Source of the DNA: Halorhabdus sp. BNX81
Lineage (GTDB): Archaea; Halobacteriota; Halobacteria; Halobacteriales; Haloarculaceae
DNA: 64,000 nucleotides
Assembly (NCBI RefSeq): GCF_029229925.1
Contig: NZ_CP107254.1
Span: forward strand, 1,922,001 to 1,986,000
Reading direction: 5' to 3'
The notes beneath the pieces were generated by a model, which worked only from the letters and a program-made list of their open reading frames with translations, was not told where the DNA came from and ran no database searches. Shown piece after piece: positions 8,406-18,105 of this stretch; within the stretch, counting starts at the first letter, position 1, and the number at the start of each line of letters is the position of its first letter. A program made the translations under genes and the position numbers.

Positions 8406-10556
8406 ATGGAAACCCTGCCACTGTCCTCAACACCGCGGTTCGAACCCCTCGTTGCACCGGCAGGTATCCAAGTCGTCGATCCGATCGACGGCGGGCAGTT
8501 TACGTTTCTGACGCCCGAGCCCGTCGAGACGGACCCCGCACCCGAGGACGCGTTACCGGTTCCGGTCGACGGCGCAGTCTCGGTCGATACCGACGTGATC
8601 CGAACCCCGTATCTCGTCGGCGTCTGGATCAGAAACGGGGAGTTCGATCTCGTCGAGCAATGTACCGGGGGCGATCAGGTGTCACTTCCCGACGGACGAT
8701 ACGTCGTCGAGTTTTCGTCCGTCCAGCTCAAACTCTATCTCGGGATCGACGGGCCTGCAACCGTCGATGCGACGGGTGATCTCGTCGAATTTTCGACGCC
8801 GGGACAGTCCGACGTGGTGATCGGGCTCCGTTCGTATCACGAACAACCCGCACGGACGATCACGACGACAGAGAGCCCACATGACGTCATGAAGGCGATT
8901 TCACAGTTCCGTGGTGCGCTGAAGACCACGTCACCGGAGCGGTCGTTTCCAACGCTTCGCGGTCATCCCCCGCTGGTGGAGTTCGGCGAGGAGTTTTCCG
9001 CACCTGGTGGTACTCGGCTGTCTCCGGCGTCGCTGTCGATCGAATTGCCACCCCGCTGGGATCGTATCTTGCCAGCCGCGCCGCTGTCGTACTATCTCGA
9101 TGCGGAACTCGTCCCCGGCGAACAGGCACAGTTGCATATCGACGGGCAGACGGTTCCGCTCGTGGGGCCGGACGGCTACGAACAGCGGCTTGCCAAGATC
9201 CTCAAGCACGTGTTCACGCTTGATTGCGTGGTCCGGACGGAAGGGCTGTACAACGTTGATCTCCACGAGCGGTCGGTGATCGAGGAACACACCGATCTGG
9301 ATCTCGACCGACTGTACGACCTGTCACTTGCGGAGCGAACGCAGGCGTACCTTGAGGTTCCTTTCGAGGCCGTCGAACCTGCCACACCGGAGTGGAAGCT
9401 GACGGCTGACGTCCAGCCGGATCCCGAGAACGTTCCCGTGTTACCGTTCCTGGCTTCGGACCTTGCCATGATTCGGGCGACGGGAGACGACGATATCGAA
9501 CCGGAAGACCTCTCTGAGGCCTCACCGGATGTCGAATCGTTCTTCCGAGACGGTCCGACGATGCCTGACCGGCCGGTATTGCTTCGCGGGGCTGCCGACG
9601 TGCGATCAAAGACCACGTCAGAGGACTCGACGGTGGCAGAACGAGTCTTCCGGCCGGATCCCACTGACAGCCTGATGCACACGTTCGTCGGTGACGGGAT
9701 CCCGCTGGGTGCCACCAAGATGACGCCCGAGATGTTCCGCCGCCGTCTGGAGTACGAACCAGTCGAGTCCGACCGGGTTCGGGTCGACGTTATCGTCAAC
9801 GAGGAAGCGATGAGCGACGAGACCGCCGTCTCGGACGTCTACGGAACGCGCGACTGGATCGACTTCGACGTCACGATCCACTCGGATCTCACGCAGGGCG
9901 AACTCGCCGATGTCTTCCAGCGCGATACTGACTTTCTCCACTATATCGGCCACGTCGACGACAACGGATTCAAGTGCAGTGACGGATATCTCGACGTCCG
10001 ATCGCTGTCGTCAGTCAATCTTAGCGGGTTCCTACTCAATGCCTGCCAGTCCTACGAACAAGGTCATGCGCTCGTCGATGCCGGTGCAGTCGGCGGGATC
10101 GTCACCCTCGCGAATATTCCGAATCCGACCGCGACACGGATCGGGAAAAACCTTGCACGTTTGCTAAATACAGGGTTTTCAATCGCCACTGCCCGATCCT
10201 TTTTGGAGAAGGATGAACAATTAGCTAAGCGGTACATGATCGTGGGGGATGGCCACGCAAATATCGTGGAGAACCAATCTGGTGCTCCGATTGTAATCAA
10301 AGATGTGAATCAAGAAGACGAACGGTATGTTGTTGATATTCAGGGATATCCAGTTGCAAAAATATCAATAGGTGGATTTCGAAGCTGGCATAACAATGGA
10401 GTCAACAATATAGGCCATAATTTAATCTCATCAAGAATACAAGATATACGCATGAGTGAGCATGAGCTGAAGTCTTTACTAGAAAATGACGATTTCCCAG
10501 TGATTTACGAAGACAACATCACTTGGAGTGCCGATCTGTCACAACGTCTGTTTTAA
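8406..10556 (+). CDS. CHAT-domain (caspase-fold) protease-like protein
   Basis: The 716-aa protein has a long N-terminal region without recognisable repeats and a C-terminal segment that looks like a CHAT peptidase: DFLHYIGHV with predicted catalytic His516, then SGFLLNACQSY with predicted catalytic Cys547, then GAVGGIVTLANI. The order and spacing fit the His-Cys dyad of the CHAT/caspase fold. No TPRs, signal peptide or membrane segments are seen. ATG 8406 is preferred because related haloarchaeal proteins start shortly before the VVDPIDG segment; ATG 8352 is possible. The last about 400 bases are strikingly AT-rich compared with the rest of the gene. The stop codon overlaps that of the micropeptide gene on the other strand. 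Confidence 0.75.
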   Translation: METLPLSSTPRFEPLVAPAGIQVVDPIDGGQFTFLTPEPVETDPAPEDALPVPVDGAVSVDTDVIRTPYLVGVWIRNGEFDLVEQCTGGDQVSLPDGRYVVEFSSVQLKLYLGIDGPATVDATGDLVEFSTPGQSDVVIGLRSYHEQPARTITTTESPHDVMKAISQFRGALKTTSPERSFPTLRGHPPLVEFGEEFSAPGGTRLSPASLSIELPPRWDRILPAAPLSYYLDAELVPGEQAQLHIDGQTVPLVGPDGYEQRLAKILKHVFTLDCVVRTEGLYNVDLHERSVIEEHTDLDLDRLYDLSLAERTQAYLEVPFEAVEPATPEWKLTADVQPDPENVPVLPFLASDLAMIRATGDDDIEPEDLSEASPDVESFFRDGPTMPDRPVLLRGAADVRSKTTSEDSTVAERVFRPDPTDSLMHTFVGDGIPLGATKMTPEMFRRRLEYEPVESDRVRVDVIVNEEAMSDETAVSDVYGTRDWIDFDVTIHSDLTQGELADVFQRDTDFLHYIGHVDDNGFKCSDGYLDVRSLSSVNLSGFLLNACQSYEQGHALVDAGAVGGIVTLANIPNPTATRIGKNLARLLNTGFSIATARSFLEKDEQLAKRYMIVGDGHANIVENQSGAPIVIKDVNQEDERYVVDIQGYPVAKISIGGFRSWHNNGVNNIGHNLISSRIQDIRMSEHELKSLLENDDFPVIYEDNITWSADLSQRLF

Positions 10557-10693
10557 GGCCCAACAGTAACACTGCTGTGGACAGCAGCAGCTGCCCCCAT
10601 CTGCGTTAGCAGAACGAGGAGCATGAACAGGACGCCGATCATTCGCGGGTGCTGTGCCAGGAAGCTCGTTTCCTCCGAGTCTGAGTGGCTCAT
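10553..10693 (-). CDS. DUF7503-like membrane micropeptide (46 aa)
   Basis: The 46-aa peptide starts MSHSDSEETSFLAQHPRM, has one hydrophobic helix (IGVLFMLLVLLTQMG), an Ala-rich turn, and ends in SSVTVGP. This plan (polar start, HPRMIGVLF, TQ, AAAA, closing GP) is that of the haloarchaeal DUF7503 micropeptides. A TATA-like box at 10719-10727 is about 30 bases before the ATG, suggesting a leaderless transcript. It converges with the CHAT gene and shares the ttaa of both stop codons. The helix could sit in the membrane or be a cleavable signal; function is unknown. Confidence 0.8.
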   Translation of the reverse strand: MSHSDSEETSFLAQHPRMIGVLFMLLVLLTQMGAAAAVHSSVTVGP

Positions 10694-10948
10694 AGCCACT
10701 TACGCATTTATTCCATTGATAAAAATATATTTCTAAAATGATCTAATACAACTATATTTAATACAAATAAGGATAATTTTAAATGTATGATAGCGGCAGT
10801 ACGATCCTTTCCACGAATGGGTGCTATCATCACCCAAGCCGCGATATCTCGGTTTCTGCCGTAACTTACTTAATTGTTAATATTGTAATCGGAACCAGGC
10901 AACACAGATGAGTCAACTGAGCATTACACACCAGGGGTGTGACTTGGC
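10694..10948. other. AT-rich intergenic region
   Basis: These 255 bases are among the most AT-rich in the window. They contain the promoter-like element of the micropeptide on the left (10719-10727) and several TATA-like tracts. No gene is seen. Confidence 0.5.
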
Positions 10949-11542
10949 GTGAGTTTTGATGTCCCTGACGCCGACGGCCCACCGCAAGAAGCAGCGAACG
11001 TCCTGTGTATCTCGCCCGAGATCAGCACGTCCAAAGAGGAGTGCTGCGAGGAATTGTTGACGCGGCGCGGCGCACCTGACCGAATCGTGGGCGTCACCGT
11101 CGCCTCGTCGCCCGGGAGTCGGATGGCGGAGTGGGGCAACGCGATCAACCCCATGACGACCGATCTGACCTTCATCGATGTCTCCCACGGCGGCCGTTCG
11201 GCCGCGATGTCCGCCGACGGGTTCGGCGGTCAAAACGGCGCACTCGTCGACATCGTCGAAGTGCAGGACGTCGACCTCCGCCAGATCGGCAAGGAACTCA
11301 CCAACCAACTCGACAGCGATAGTGACGAAACGGTCGTGGTCTGTCTCGATTCGTTGACGGACCTGTTGCAGTTCGATTCCGAAGAGACACTGACTCGGTT
11401 TCTCCACGTGCTCACCACGCGTGTGAGCGAGGCAGGAGCCTCCGCCCACTACCACATCGACGCCCACGGGCATCCTGAACGCGTCTTCGAGACGCTTTCG
11501 CCGTTGTTCGATGCGACTGTTCGGGCTGAGTCGGACCTCTAG
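10949..11542 (+). CDS. DUF7504 family (degenerate RecA/KaiC-like) protein
   Basis: The 197-aa protein starts at GTG 10949. It resembles the haloarchaeal DUF7504 group, with NVLCISPEISTSKEECCEELLT at the start, the central TVVVCLDSLTDLLQFDSEETLTRFLHVLT strand-helix and SAHYHIDAHGHPE near the end. The fold looks RecA-like but no Walker A motif is visible, so ATP use is unlikely. Such genes often sit next to HalX or bacterio-opsin-activator type regulators, as here. A signalling role is an inference from context. Confidence 0.7.
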   Translation: MSFDVPDADGPPQEAANVLCISPEISTSKEECCEELLTRRGAPDRIVGVTVASSPGSRMAEWGNAINPMTTDLTFIDVSHGGRSAAMSADGFGGQNGALVDIVEVQDVDLRQIGKELTNQLDSDSDETVVVCLDSLTDLLQFDSEETLTRFLHVLTTRVSEAGASAHYHIDAHGHPERVFETLSPLFDATVRAESDL

Positions 11543-11590
11543 CGCGTCACAAGATTGAGTCCCCGGGGCCCTGCGAACGGAAGCCGTTCA

Positions 11591-11598
11591 TTTTTATT
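11591..11598 (+). promoter_or_regulatory. TATA box of the HalX gene
   Basis: The element tttttatt lies about 29 bases upstream of ATG 11624, the distance expected for a leaderless archaeal transcript. Confidence 0.5.
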
Positions 11599-11623
11599 CG
11601 TCCCGTCGAAATTCGTCGATACG

Positions 11624-12139
11624 ATGGCCCCGACCCAGGCCGTGTTGGTCAGTGCCCCAGACGAAGCAGTGTCGTCGTTGATCGCTCCGCTCCGGGATCG
11701 ATGGTCGACACGGACTGCAACGACGCCGGCTGAAACCAAGACGAGCCTCGACGAACGAGTCGCCGTCGTTATCATTGATCCGGCAGTTGAGTCGCTATCA
11801 ATCGACGATCTCGCGACCATGATCAACGATCGGGTCCCGGACGCTCAAATTCTCCAGTTCGGCCAGAGCAACGATCCGAGTGCGGGGACCGCTGACGCGG
11901 TTCTCACTCGCGGTGCCGACGAAGAAACGCTTTGTTCGACTGTCGATCGTCTCCAGCGTAGAGCCCGATACAAGAGATTGCTCTCGCGGTTTTATGCGAA
12001 ATCCCGATCCCGGGGCGAACAGCCCCCAGAAGAGCAAACTGACGAAGGTGCCCTGAAAATCGCCGATCTCAAGTCCGAACTCGACGAAGTTGCGGCTGAG
12101 TTGGACGATGAAGATCTCTTCGATGCTGCCTTGGAATGA
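11624..12139 (+). CDS. HalX-domain response-regulator-like protein
   Basis: The 171-aa protein has an N-terminal receiver-like half (VLVSAPDEA, VAVVIIDPAVESL, ILQFGQSND) and a C-terminal HalX helix pair with RARYKRLLSRFYAKSRSRGEQ. The receiver half is divergent; the residue in the place of the phosphorylated Asp is in IIDPA, and the acidic pocket is not clear. No histidine kinase is adjacent. ATG 11624 follows a TATA box at leaderless spacing, so the longer frame from 11555 is not used. It probably acts with the DUF7504 protein upstream. Confidence 0.7.
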   Translation: MAPTQAVLVSAPDEAVSSLIAPLRDRWSTRTATTPAETKTSLDERVAVVIIDPAVESLSIDDLATMINDRVPDAQILQFGQSNDPSAGTADAVLTRGADEETLCSTVDRLQRRARYKRLLSRFYAKSRSRGEQPPEEQTDEGALKIADLKSELDEVAAELDDEDLFDAALE

Positions 12140-12167
12140 CAACGAAGTGGTTCGGTAACTCCGGGTT

Positions 12168-12779
12168 CTAGACGTACGGCAGCGACTGTGCGGTCCGGTC
12201 GATCTCGTTTTCGTTAGCGCTCATTAGTGCCGTCGTGTCCCAGATCCCTTCGACCAAGGCCTGACGCTGTGCGTCGTCGACTGTGACCTCGACGGTCCGG
12301 TCGCCGTAGGTAATCGTCTCACTCTCGACGTCGATGTCGATCTCGGCGTCGGGATTGTTCTCGATCCAGTCCTGGAGGTCGGCGATCGTCTCGTGATCGG
12401 CCGTTACGGTCGGCATCCCGAGTGCGAGGCAGTTGCCCGCGAAAATTTCGGCGAAGGACTCGCCGATGAACGCGTCGATCCCCCAGCGCATCAGCGCCTG
12501 GGGGGCGTGTTCCCGCGAGGAGCCACACCCGAAGTTGTCGTTGACGACCATGACTGAGGCATCGCGGAACCGATCCTCGTTCATCGGATGGTCCTTCTGG
12601 TTGTCCTCGTCATCGTAGCGGACGTCGAAAAAGGCAAACTGCCCCAGGCCGTCGAAGGTGACGACCTTCATGAAGCGCGCGGGGATGATCTGGTCAGTGT
12701 CGATGTCGTTGCCCCGGATGGGCACGCCCGTCCCGGTCACTTCGCGCACTTCGGGGATGTCGGCGTCGAAGTCGCTCAT
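12168..12779 (-). CDS. leuD: 3-isopropylmalate dehydratase small subunit
   Basis: LeuD forms the swivel domain of isopropylmalate isomerase, which converts 2- to 3-isopropylmalate. The 203-aa product has the family segments [16 protein letters not shown] near residue 22, [15 protein letters not shown] near residue 88 and [15 protein letters not shown]. Its start overlaps the leuC stop by four bases, so the two are translationally coupled in one transcript. Confidence 0.95.
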   Translation of the reverse strand: MSDFDADIPEVREVTGTGVPIRGNDIDTDQIIPARFMKVVTFDGLGQFAFFDVRYDDEDNQKDHPMNEDRFRDASVMVVNDNFGCGSSREHAPQALMRWGIDAFIGESFAEIFAGNCLALGMPTVTADHETIADLQDWIENNPDAEIDIDVESETITYGDRTVEVTVDDAQRQALVEGIWDTTALMSANENEIDRTAQSLPYV

Positions 12780-14197
12780 GCGGGGGTCACCTCCGGCAGT
12801 TCGCGCACGTCAGTCACTTCGCCCGTCACGGCCGCGGCGGCGACCATCTGGGGGTTCATCAGGACCGTCCGGCCGTCCTTGCTGCCCTGGCGGCCGACGA
12901 AGTTCCGGTTTGACGACGACGCGGAGGCCTCGTCGCCCTCCAACTGGTCCTCGTTCATGCCCAGACACATCGAACAGCCGGCGTTGCGCCACTCGAAGCC
13001 GGCCTCGCGGAAAATATCCGCCAGGCCTTCCTCCTCGGCAGCCTGCTGGACGCGCTGGCTGCCGGGGACGACCATCGCCCGGACGCTGTCGTCGACTTCC
13101 CGGCCCTCGACGATGTCGGCTGCTCGCCGCAGGTCGGGCAGGCGGGCGTTCGTACACGAGCCCAGGAAGACCACGTCGATGTCGTAGCCCGCCATCGTCT
13201 CGCCGGGCTCGACGCGCATGTGCTCCTGGGCGCGACGCGCGGTGTCCTGCTTGTCCGCAGGCAGGTCCTCGGGGTGGGGGATCGGCTCGGTGATGCCGAT
13301 GCCCTGGCCCGGCGTCGTGCCCCACGTGACGACCGGCTCCAGTTCGCTCGCGTCGATGTGGACGACATCGTCGTACTCGGCGTCCGCGTCGCTCCGGATC
13401 GACTCCCAGTACGGCTTCAGCTCGTCGAAGGCCTCGGGGTTCTCCTGGAAGTAGTCCGTCTCTTGCATCCATTCGTAGGTGGTCTCGTCAGGGTTGACGT
13501 AGCCCGCGCGAGCGCCCCCCTCGATGGACATGTTGCAGATGCTCATCCGGCCTTCCATGTCGAGGTTCTCGATGGCCTCGCCGGCGTACTCGTAGACGTA
13601 GCCGACGCCGCCATCAGTTCCGAGGCGACGGATGATCTCCAGGATGATGTCCTTGGCCTCGACGCCCGGCCCCAGTTCGCCGTCGACCTGGATCTTCCGG
13701 ACCTTCTGTTTTTCCATGGCGATGCACTGGGTGGCCAGGACGTCCCGGATCTGGGAGGTCCCGATGCCGAAGGCCAGCGCGCCGAAGGCACCGTGGGTGG
13801 AGGTGTGGCTGTCGCCACAGACGATGGTCTTGCCGGGCTGGGTGATGCCCTGCTCCGGGCCGATGACGTGGACGATGCCCTGATCGCCCGTCGTCGGATC
13901 GGAAAACTCGATGCCCGCGTCGCGGACGTTTTCCTCGAGTTCGGACATCATCTCCTCGGCCGCGTCATCGCTGTAGGGCCGGGACTGATCGCTCGTCGGG
14001 ACGATGTGATCGACCGTCGCGTGGGTCAGATCCGGCCGGGCGACCTCGATATCTCGCTCCCGGAGCATCCCGAAGGCCTGCGGGCTCGTGACCTCGTGGA
14101 TGAGGTGCAGCCCGACGAACAGTTGATCCTGTCCGTTGGGGAGTTGCGTTACCTTGTGCTCGTCCCATACCTTGTCGTACAGCGTTCCCTGACTCAT
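12776..14197 (-). CDS. leuC: 3-isopropylmalate dehydratase large subunit
   Basis: LeuC is the Fe-S catalytic subunit of isopropylmalate isomerase. The 473-aa length is normal. Aconitase-family features are [21 protein letters not shown] and the cluster cysteines in [14 protein letters not shown] and [11 protein letters not shown]. It begins [16 protein letters not shown] as in other archaeal LeuC proteins. It lies between ilvC (57-base gap) and leuD (4-base overlap). Confidence 0.96.
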   Translation of the reverse strand: MSQGTLYDKVWDEHKVTQLPNGQDQLFVGLHLIHEVTSPQAFGMLRERDIEVARPDLTHATVDHIVPTSDQSRPYSDDAAEEMMSELEENVRDAGIEFSDPTTGDQGIVHVIGPEQGITQPGKTIVCGDSHTSTHGAFGALAFGIGTSQIRDVLATQCIAMEKQKVRKIQVDGELGPGVEAKDIILEIIRRLGTDGGVGYVYEYAGEAIENLDMEGRMSICNMSIEGGARAGYVNPDETTYEWMQETDYFQENPEAFDELKPYWESIRSDADAEYDDVVHIDASELEPVVTWGTTPGQGIGITEPIPHPEDLPADKQDTARRAQEHMRVEPGETMAGYDIDVVFLGSCTNARLPDLRRAADIVEGREVDDSVRAMVVPGSQRVQQAAEEEGLADIFREAGFEWRNAGCSMCLGMNEDQLEGDEASASSSNRNFVGRQGSKDGRTVLMNPQMVAAAAVTGEVTDVRELPEVTPA

Positions 14198-14253
14198 ACT
14201 CGTCCTCTGTCTGTCGTGTGCGTTCGATAACGTGATTGCATTGTCTCAGTCGC

Positions 14254-15264
<1,011 letters not shown>

Positions 15265-15336
15265 CGGTAGTGTGTCGTCTTCGTTTCCGGATGGGTCAGT
15301 GTTCAATCTATCGTGTCGGCGTGCTCGGTCGTCGAA

Positions 15337-15954
15337 CTACTCCTCGCTCATGTGCCCGTTGGCGTCCATCGTCTCCGCGCCGCGTTCCAGCGCCGCCGCG
15401 CCGGTGCGGACGACCTCCTCGACCTCGAACTGCTCGAAGGCCTCGACCGCGGCGTCGATCTTCTGCTTGCTGCCCGTAATCTCGACCGTCACGGCGTTCG
15501 TCGAGGCGTCGACGGCCTGGCCGCCGTACATCTCCGCGACCGACTGGATGTCGTCGGGCTTCTCGCCGCGAACCTTCACGAGGGCGAGTTCCCGCCGCAT
15601 CGCCTCGGGCTTCAATTCCTCGACGGCGATCGTGGGGACGAGCTTCTCGAGTTGCTTCTTGGCCTGCTCGATGCCCGGCTCGGCCTCCTCGATGACGATC
15701 GTCATCCGGGCGATGTCGTCGTCGGTCGTCGGCCCGACGGTGAGGCTCTCGATGTTGAACTGCCGGCGACTGAACAGCCCCGACACTTCGGCGAGGACGC
15801 CGGGCTCGTGTTCGACCAGCGCCGATAGCACGGCCATCCGGGGCTGGTGGGTCGCCTCCGCTTCCGGATCGATACGAATACCTTGCTCGTTGCGCCGCCC
15901 CTCGGGTCGCATCCGCTCCTCGGGGGCCGGCCCTGGGAGTTCGCCACTGCTCAT
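15337..15954 (-). CDS. ilvN: Acetolactate synthase small (regulatory) subunit
   Basis: The 205-aa protein contains an ACT domain (AVLSALVEHEPGVLAEVSGLFSRRQFNIESLTVG, in two parts) that binds the feedback inhibitor valine and activates the large subunit. An unusually long charged N-terminal stretch of about 39 residues precedes the ACT domain; an internal Met just before AVLSALV could be the true start. The gene follows ilvB with no gap. Confidence 0.92.
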   Translation of the reverse strand: MSSGELPGPAPEERMRPEGRRNEQGIRIDPEAEATHQPRMAVLSALVEHEPGVLAEVSGLFSRRQFNIESLTVGPTTDDDIARMTIVIEEAEPGIEQAKKQLEKLVPTIAVEELKPEAMRRELALVKVRGEKPDDIQSVAEMYGGQAVDASTNAVTVEITGSKQKIDAAVEAFEQFEVEEVVRTGAAALERGAETMDANGHMSEE

Positions 15955-17736
15955 TTACAGTCCCTCCAGTTGTTTCTCCGAGAGTGCAAACAGTCCGTTG
16001 TCGCCGCCGCTCGGGACCATGGGATAGACGTTCTCGCCGGGATCGATGATCGCGTCGATCACCGCCGGGCCATCGTACTCGCGTGCTTCCTTGATGACTT
16101 CCTCAACCTCGTCGTGATCCTCCAGGCGGAACCCGCGTGCGCCGAAGGACTCCGCCAAGAGGTCGAACTCGGGCACCCACTGGTACTCACTGGCCATCCG
16201 CCGGCCCTCGTAGAAGCCGTCCTGCCACTGGCGGACCATCCCGATGGCCTCGTTGTTGAGGATGACGTACGTGATGTCCAGGTCCTCGCGGACTGCCACG
16301 GACAACTCCTGCATCGTCATCAGGAACGAGCCGTCGCCGTCGAAGGCGACGACCTCCCGGTCGGGGGCGGCCAGCTTCGCGCCGATGGCCGAGGGGACAC
16401 CGTAGCCCATCGTCCCCAGGCCATTCGAGGAAACCCAGGTCCGGGGTTCGGTGTAGGTCCAGAACTGGCAGGCCCACATCTGGTGTTGGCCGACGCCCGT
16501 GGTGACGATCGCGTCGTCGTCGGCCATCTCGGCGAAGCGCTCGACGACGTGCTGGGGTTTGATCGGCTCGTCCTCGGGTGCTTCGTAGTCCAGCGGGTAT
16601 TCGTCCTTCCAGGTCTGGCACTGCTCGCGCCACTCGTCGGCGTCTGGCGCGTCCGTTAGTTCGTCCTCGAGCTGTTCGAGGACGCGCTCGGCGTCGCCCA
16701 AAAGCGGGTAGTCGGCGTAGATGTTCTTGTTGATCTCGGCGGCATCGATCTCGACGTGGATGACCTCGGCGTCGGGCGCGAAACTGTCGACACCACCAGT
16801 CAGCCGATCGTCAAAGCGCGTGCCGACGCCGATCAACAGGTCCGTGTTCGTGATCGCCAGGTTGGCCGCGCCGGTGCCGTGCATCCCCGCCATCCCCAGC
16901 GATAGCTCGTCGGTCTCGGGGAAGCTTCCCAGCCCCGGCATGGTCGTGATCACCGGGATGTCGTACTTGCGGGCGAACGCGCGCAACTCGTCGCTGGCTT
17001 CGCCCTTGATGACGCCGCCGCCCGAGAGGATGACCGGCCGATCGGCGTCCTCGATCGTTTCGGCCGCGGCCTCGATGACAGCCTCGTCGGCAGTCTCCGG
17101 CGGGTGATAGGTATCGGGCGTCTCCGGGGAGACCGGCTGGACGTCGGTCTCGGCCTTGCTTGCGTCCTTCGGGAGATCGACCAGCGTCGGCCCCTGGCGA
17201 CCGGACTCGGCCAGGGCGAACGCCTCGCTGACGTCAGCACCCAGCGTGTCCGGGTCGCCGGCGAAGTAGTTGTTCTTGGTGATGGGCTGGGTGATCCCCA
17301 CCGTATCGACTTCCTGGAAGGCGTCGTTGCCGACGAAGTCAGTCGCGACCTGGCCGGTCAGCGCGATCATCGGATCGGAGTCCATCGACGCGTCGGCGAT
17401 GCCCGTCACGAGATTCGTCGCGCCCGGGCCGGAGGTCGCCATCGCGACGCCCGGTTCGCCCGAGACGATGCCGTAGGCGTCGGCGGCGTGGGCCGCACCC
17501 TGCTCGTGGGCCATCGTGATGTGCTCGATGTCCGAGTCGTACAGGGCGTCGTAGACGGGCATGATCGCGCCGCCCTGGACGCCGAAGGCCATGTCGACGC
17601 CGGCCTCTTCGAGGGCGATGATCGCCGCTTCCGCGCCCGTCGTTACCTCGCGCGCGTCGTCAGCTTCGTCCTCCTCATCGGCAGCATCTGTCGATGGATC
17701 CGGCTCGCGGTCCTGGTGGAACGCGCGTTCGCTCAT
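15955..17736 (-). CDS. ilvB: Acetolactate synthase large subunit
   Basis: IlvB condenses pyruvate with pyruvate or 2-oxobutyrate, using thiamine diphosphate and FAD. The 593-aa protein shows the N-terminal ThDP activation Glu region (HITMAHEQGAAHAADAYG), the FAD domain and the C-terminal ThDP motif GDGSFLMTMQELS followed by NNEAIGM. The first about 30 residues are a charged linker. The long leader upstream contains a short overlapping reading frame (17733-17831). Confidence 0.95.
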   Translation of the reverse strand: MSERAFHQDREPDPSTDAADEEDEADDAREVTTGAEAAIIALEEAGVDMAFGVQGGAIMPVYDALYDSDIEHITMAHEQGAAHAADAYGIVSGEPGVAMATSGPGATNLVTGIADASMDSDPMIALTGQVATDFVGNDAFQEVDTVGITQPITKNNYFAGDPDTLGADVSEAFALAESGRQGPTLVDLPKDASKAETDVQPVSPETPDTYHPPETADEAVIEAAAETIEDADRPVILSGGGVIKGEASDELRAFARKYDIPVITTMPGLGSFPETDELSLGMAGMHGTGAANLAITNTDLLIGVGTRFDDRLTGGVDSFAPDAEVIHVEIDAAEINKNIYADYPLLGDAERVLEQLEDELTDAPDADEWREQCQTWKDEYPLDYEAPEDEPIKPQHVVERFAEMADDDAIVTTGVGQHQMWACQFWTYTEPRTWVSSNGLGTMGYGVPSAIGAKLAAPDREVVAFDGDGSFLMTMQELSVAVREDLDITYVILNNEAIGMVRQWQDGFYEGRRMASEYQWVPEFDLLAESFGARGFRLEDHDEVEEVIKEAREYDGPAVIDAIIDPGENVYPMVPSGGDNGLFALSEKQLEGL

Positions 17737-17831
17737 GGTCGATACCTCCGTGTCGTGGCCGGTCGTGAGCGCGTGGCTCGCGGACGCGGCGTCGGTGAAT
17801 CCTGGGATGTCATGGTTCGCTTGTGTGTCAT
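17733..17831 (-). other. Candidate upstream reading frame in the ilvB leader
   Basis: An ATG at 17831 opens a 32-codon frame, MTHKRTMTSQDSPTPRPR and onward, rich in Arg, Thr and Pro. Its TGA stop overlaps the ilvB start as ATGA. It could couple translation into ilvB, but it is not rich in Leu, Ile or Val, so a classical attenuator peptide is not supported. Coincidence cannot be excluded. Confidence 0.3.
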
Positions 17832-18105
17832 GGCTGGCGTCGAGTCGCTGGTAGCTGCAGCGCCGTCCGATCGTCGTGGAAATGGGGTACTGTCGGGGCT
17901 ATGCCGCCCCTACAATACCGACAAGAAGCAGGTCGGCCGCGTCGCTGTCGCCGGATCGAACGCCGGATGTGGACAGCGGACGCATCAGTATCGGAACATC
18001 GCCGTCGTTCATTATAAACGTTCCGTGAGACGATTTCCCGAACGCCCGAGCGACCGCCGTACAGCGGCCGCTGATCGATCCGGGCGAGCGACGTGGACGA
18101 CATGG
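17737..18105. other. leuA-ilvB intergenic and ilvB leader
   Basis: This 369-base stretch separates leuA from ilvB on the minus strand. It holds the TATA-like box at 18011-18018 and a transcribed leader of about 250 nt if that box is used. The leader contains the 32-codon frame above. Around 17893-17925 there are inverted short repeats (gtcggggctatgccgcccc, aataccgac) that could fold, but no clear terminator was found. Confidence 0.4.
18011..18018 (-). promoter_or_regulatory. TATA-like box for the ilvBNC-leuCD transcript
   Basis: The minus strand reads tttataat in otherwise GC-rich DNA. Transcription would start near 17988, leaving a leader of about 250 nt before the ilvB ATG at 17736. Confidence 0.45.
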
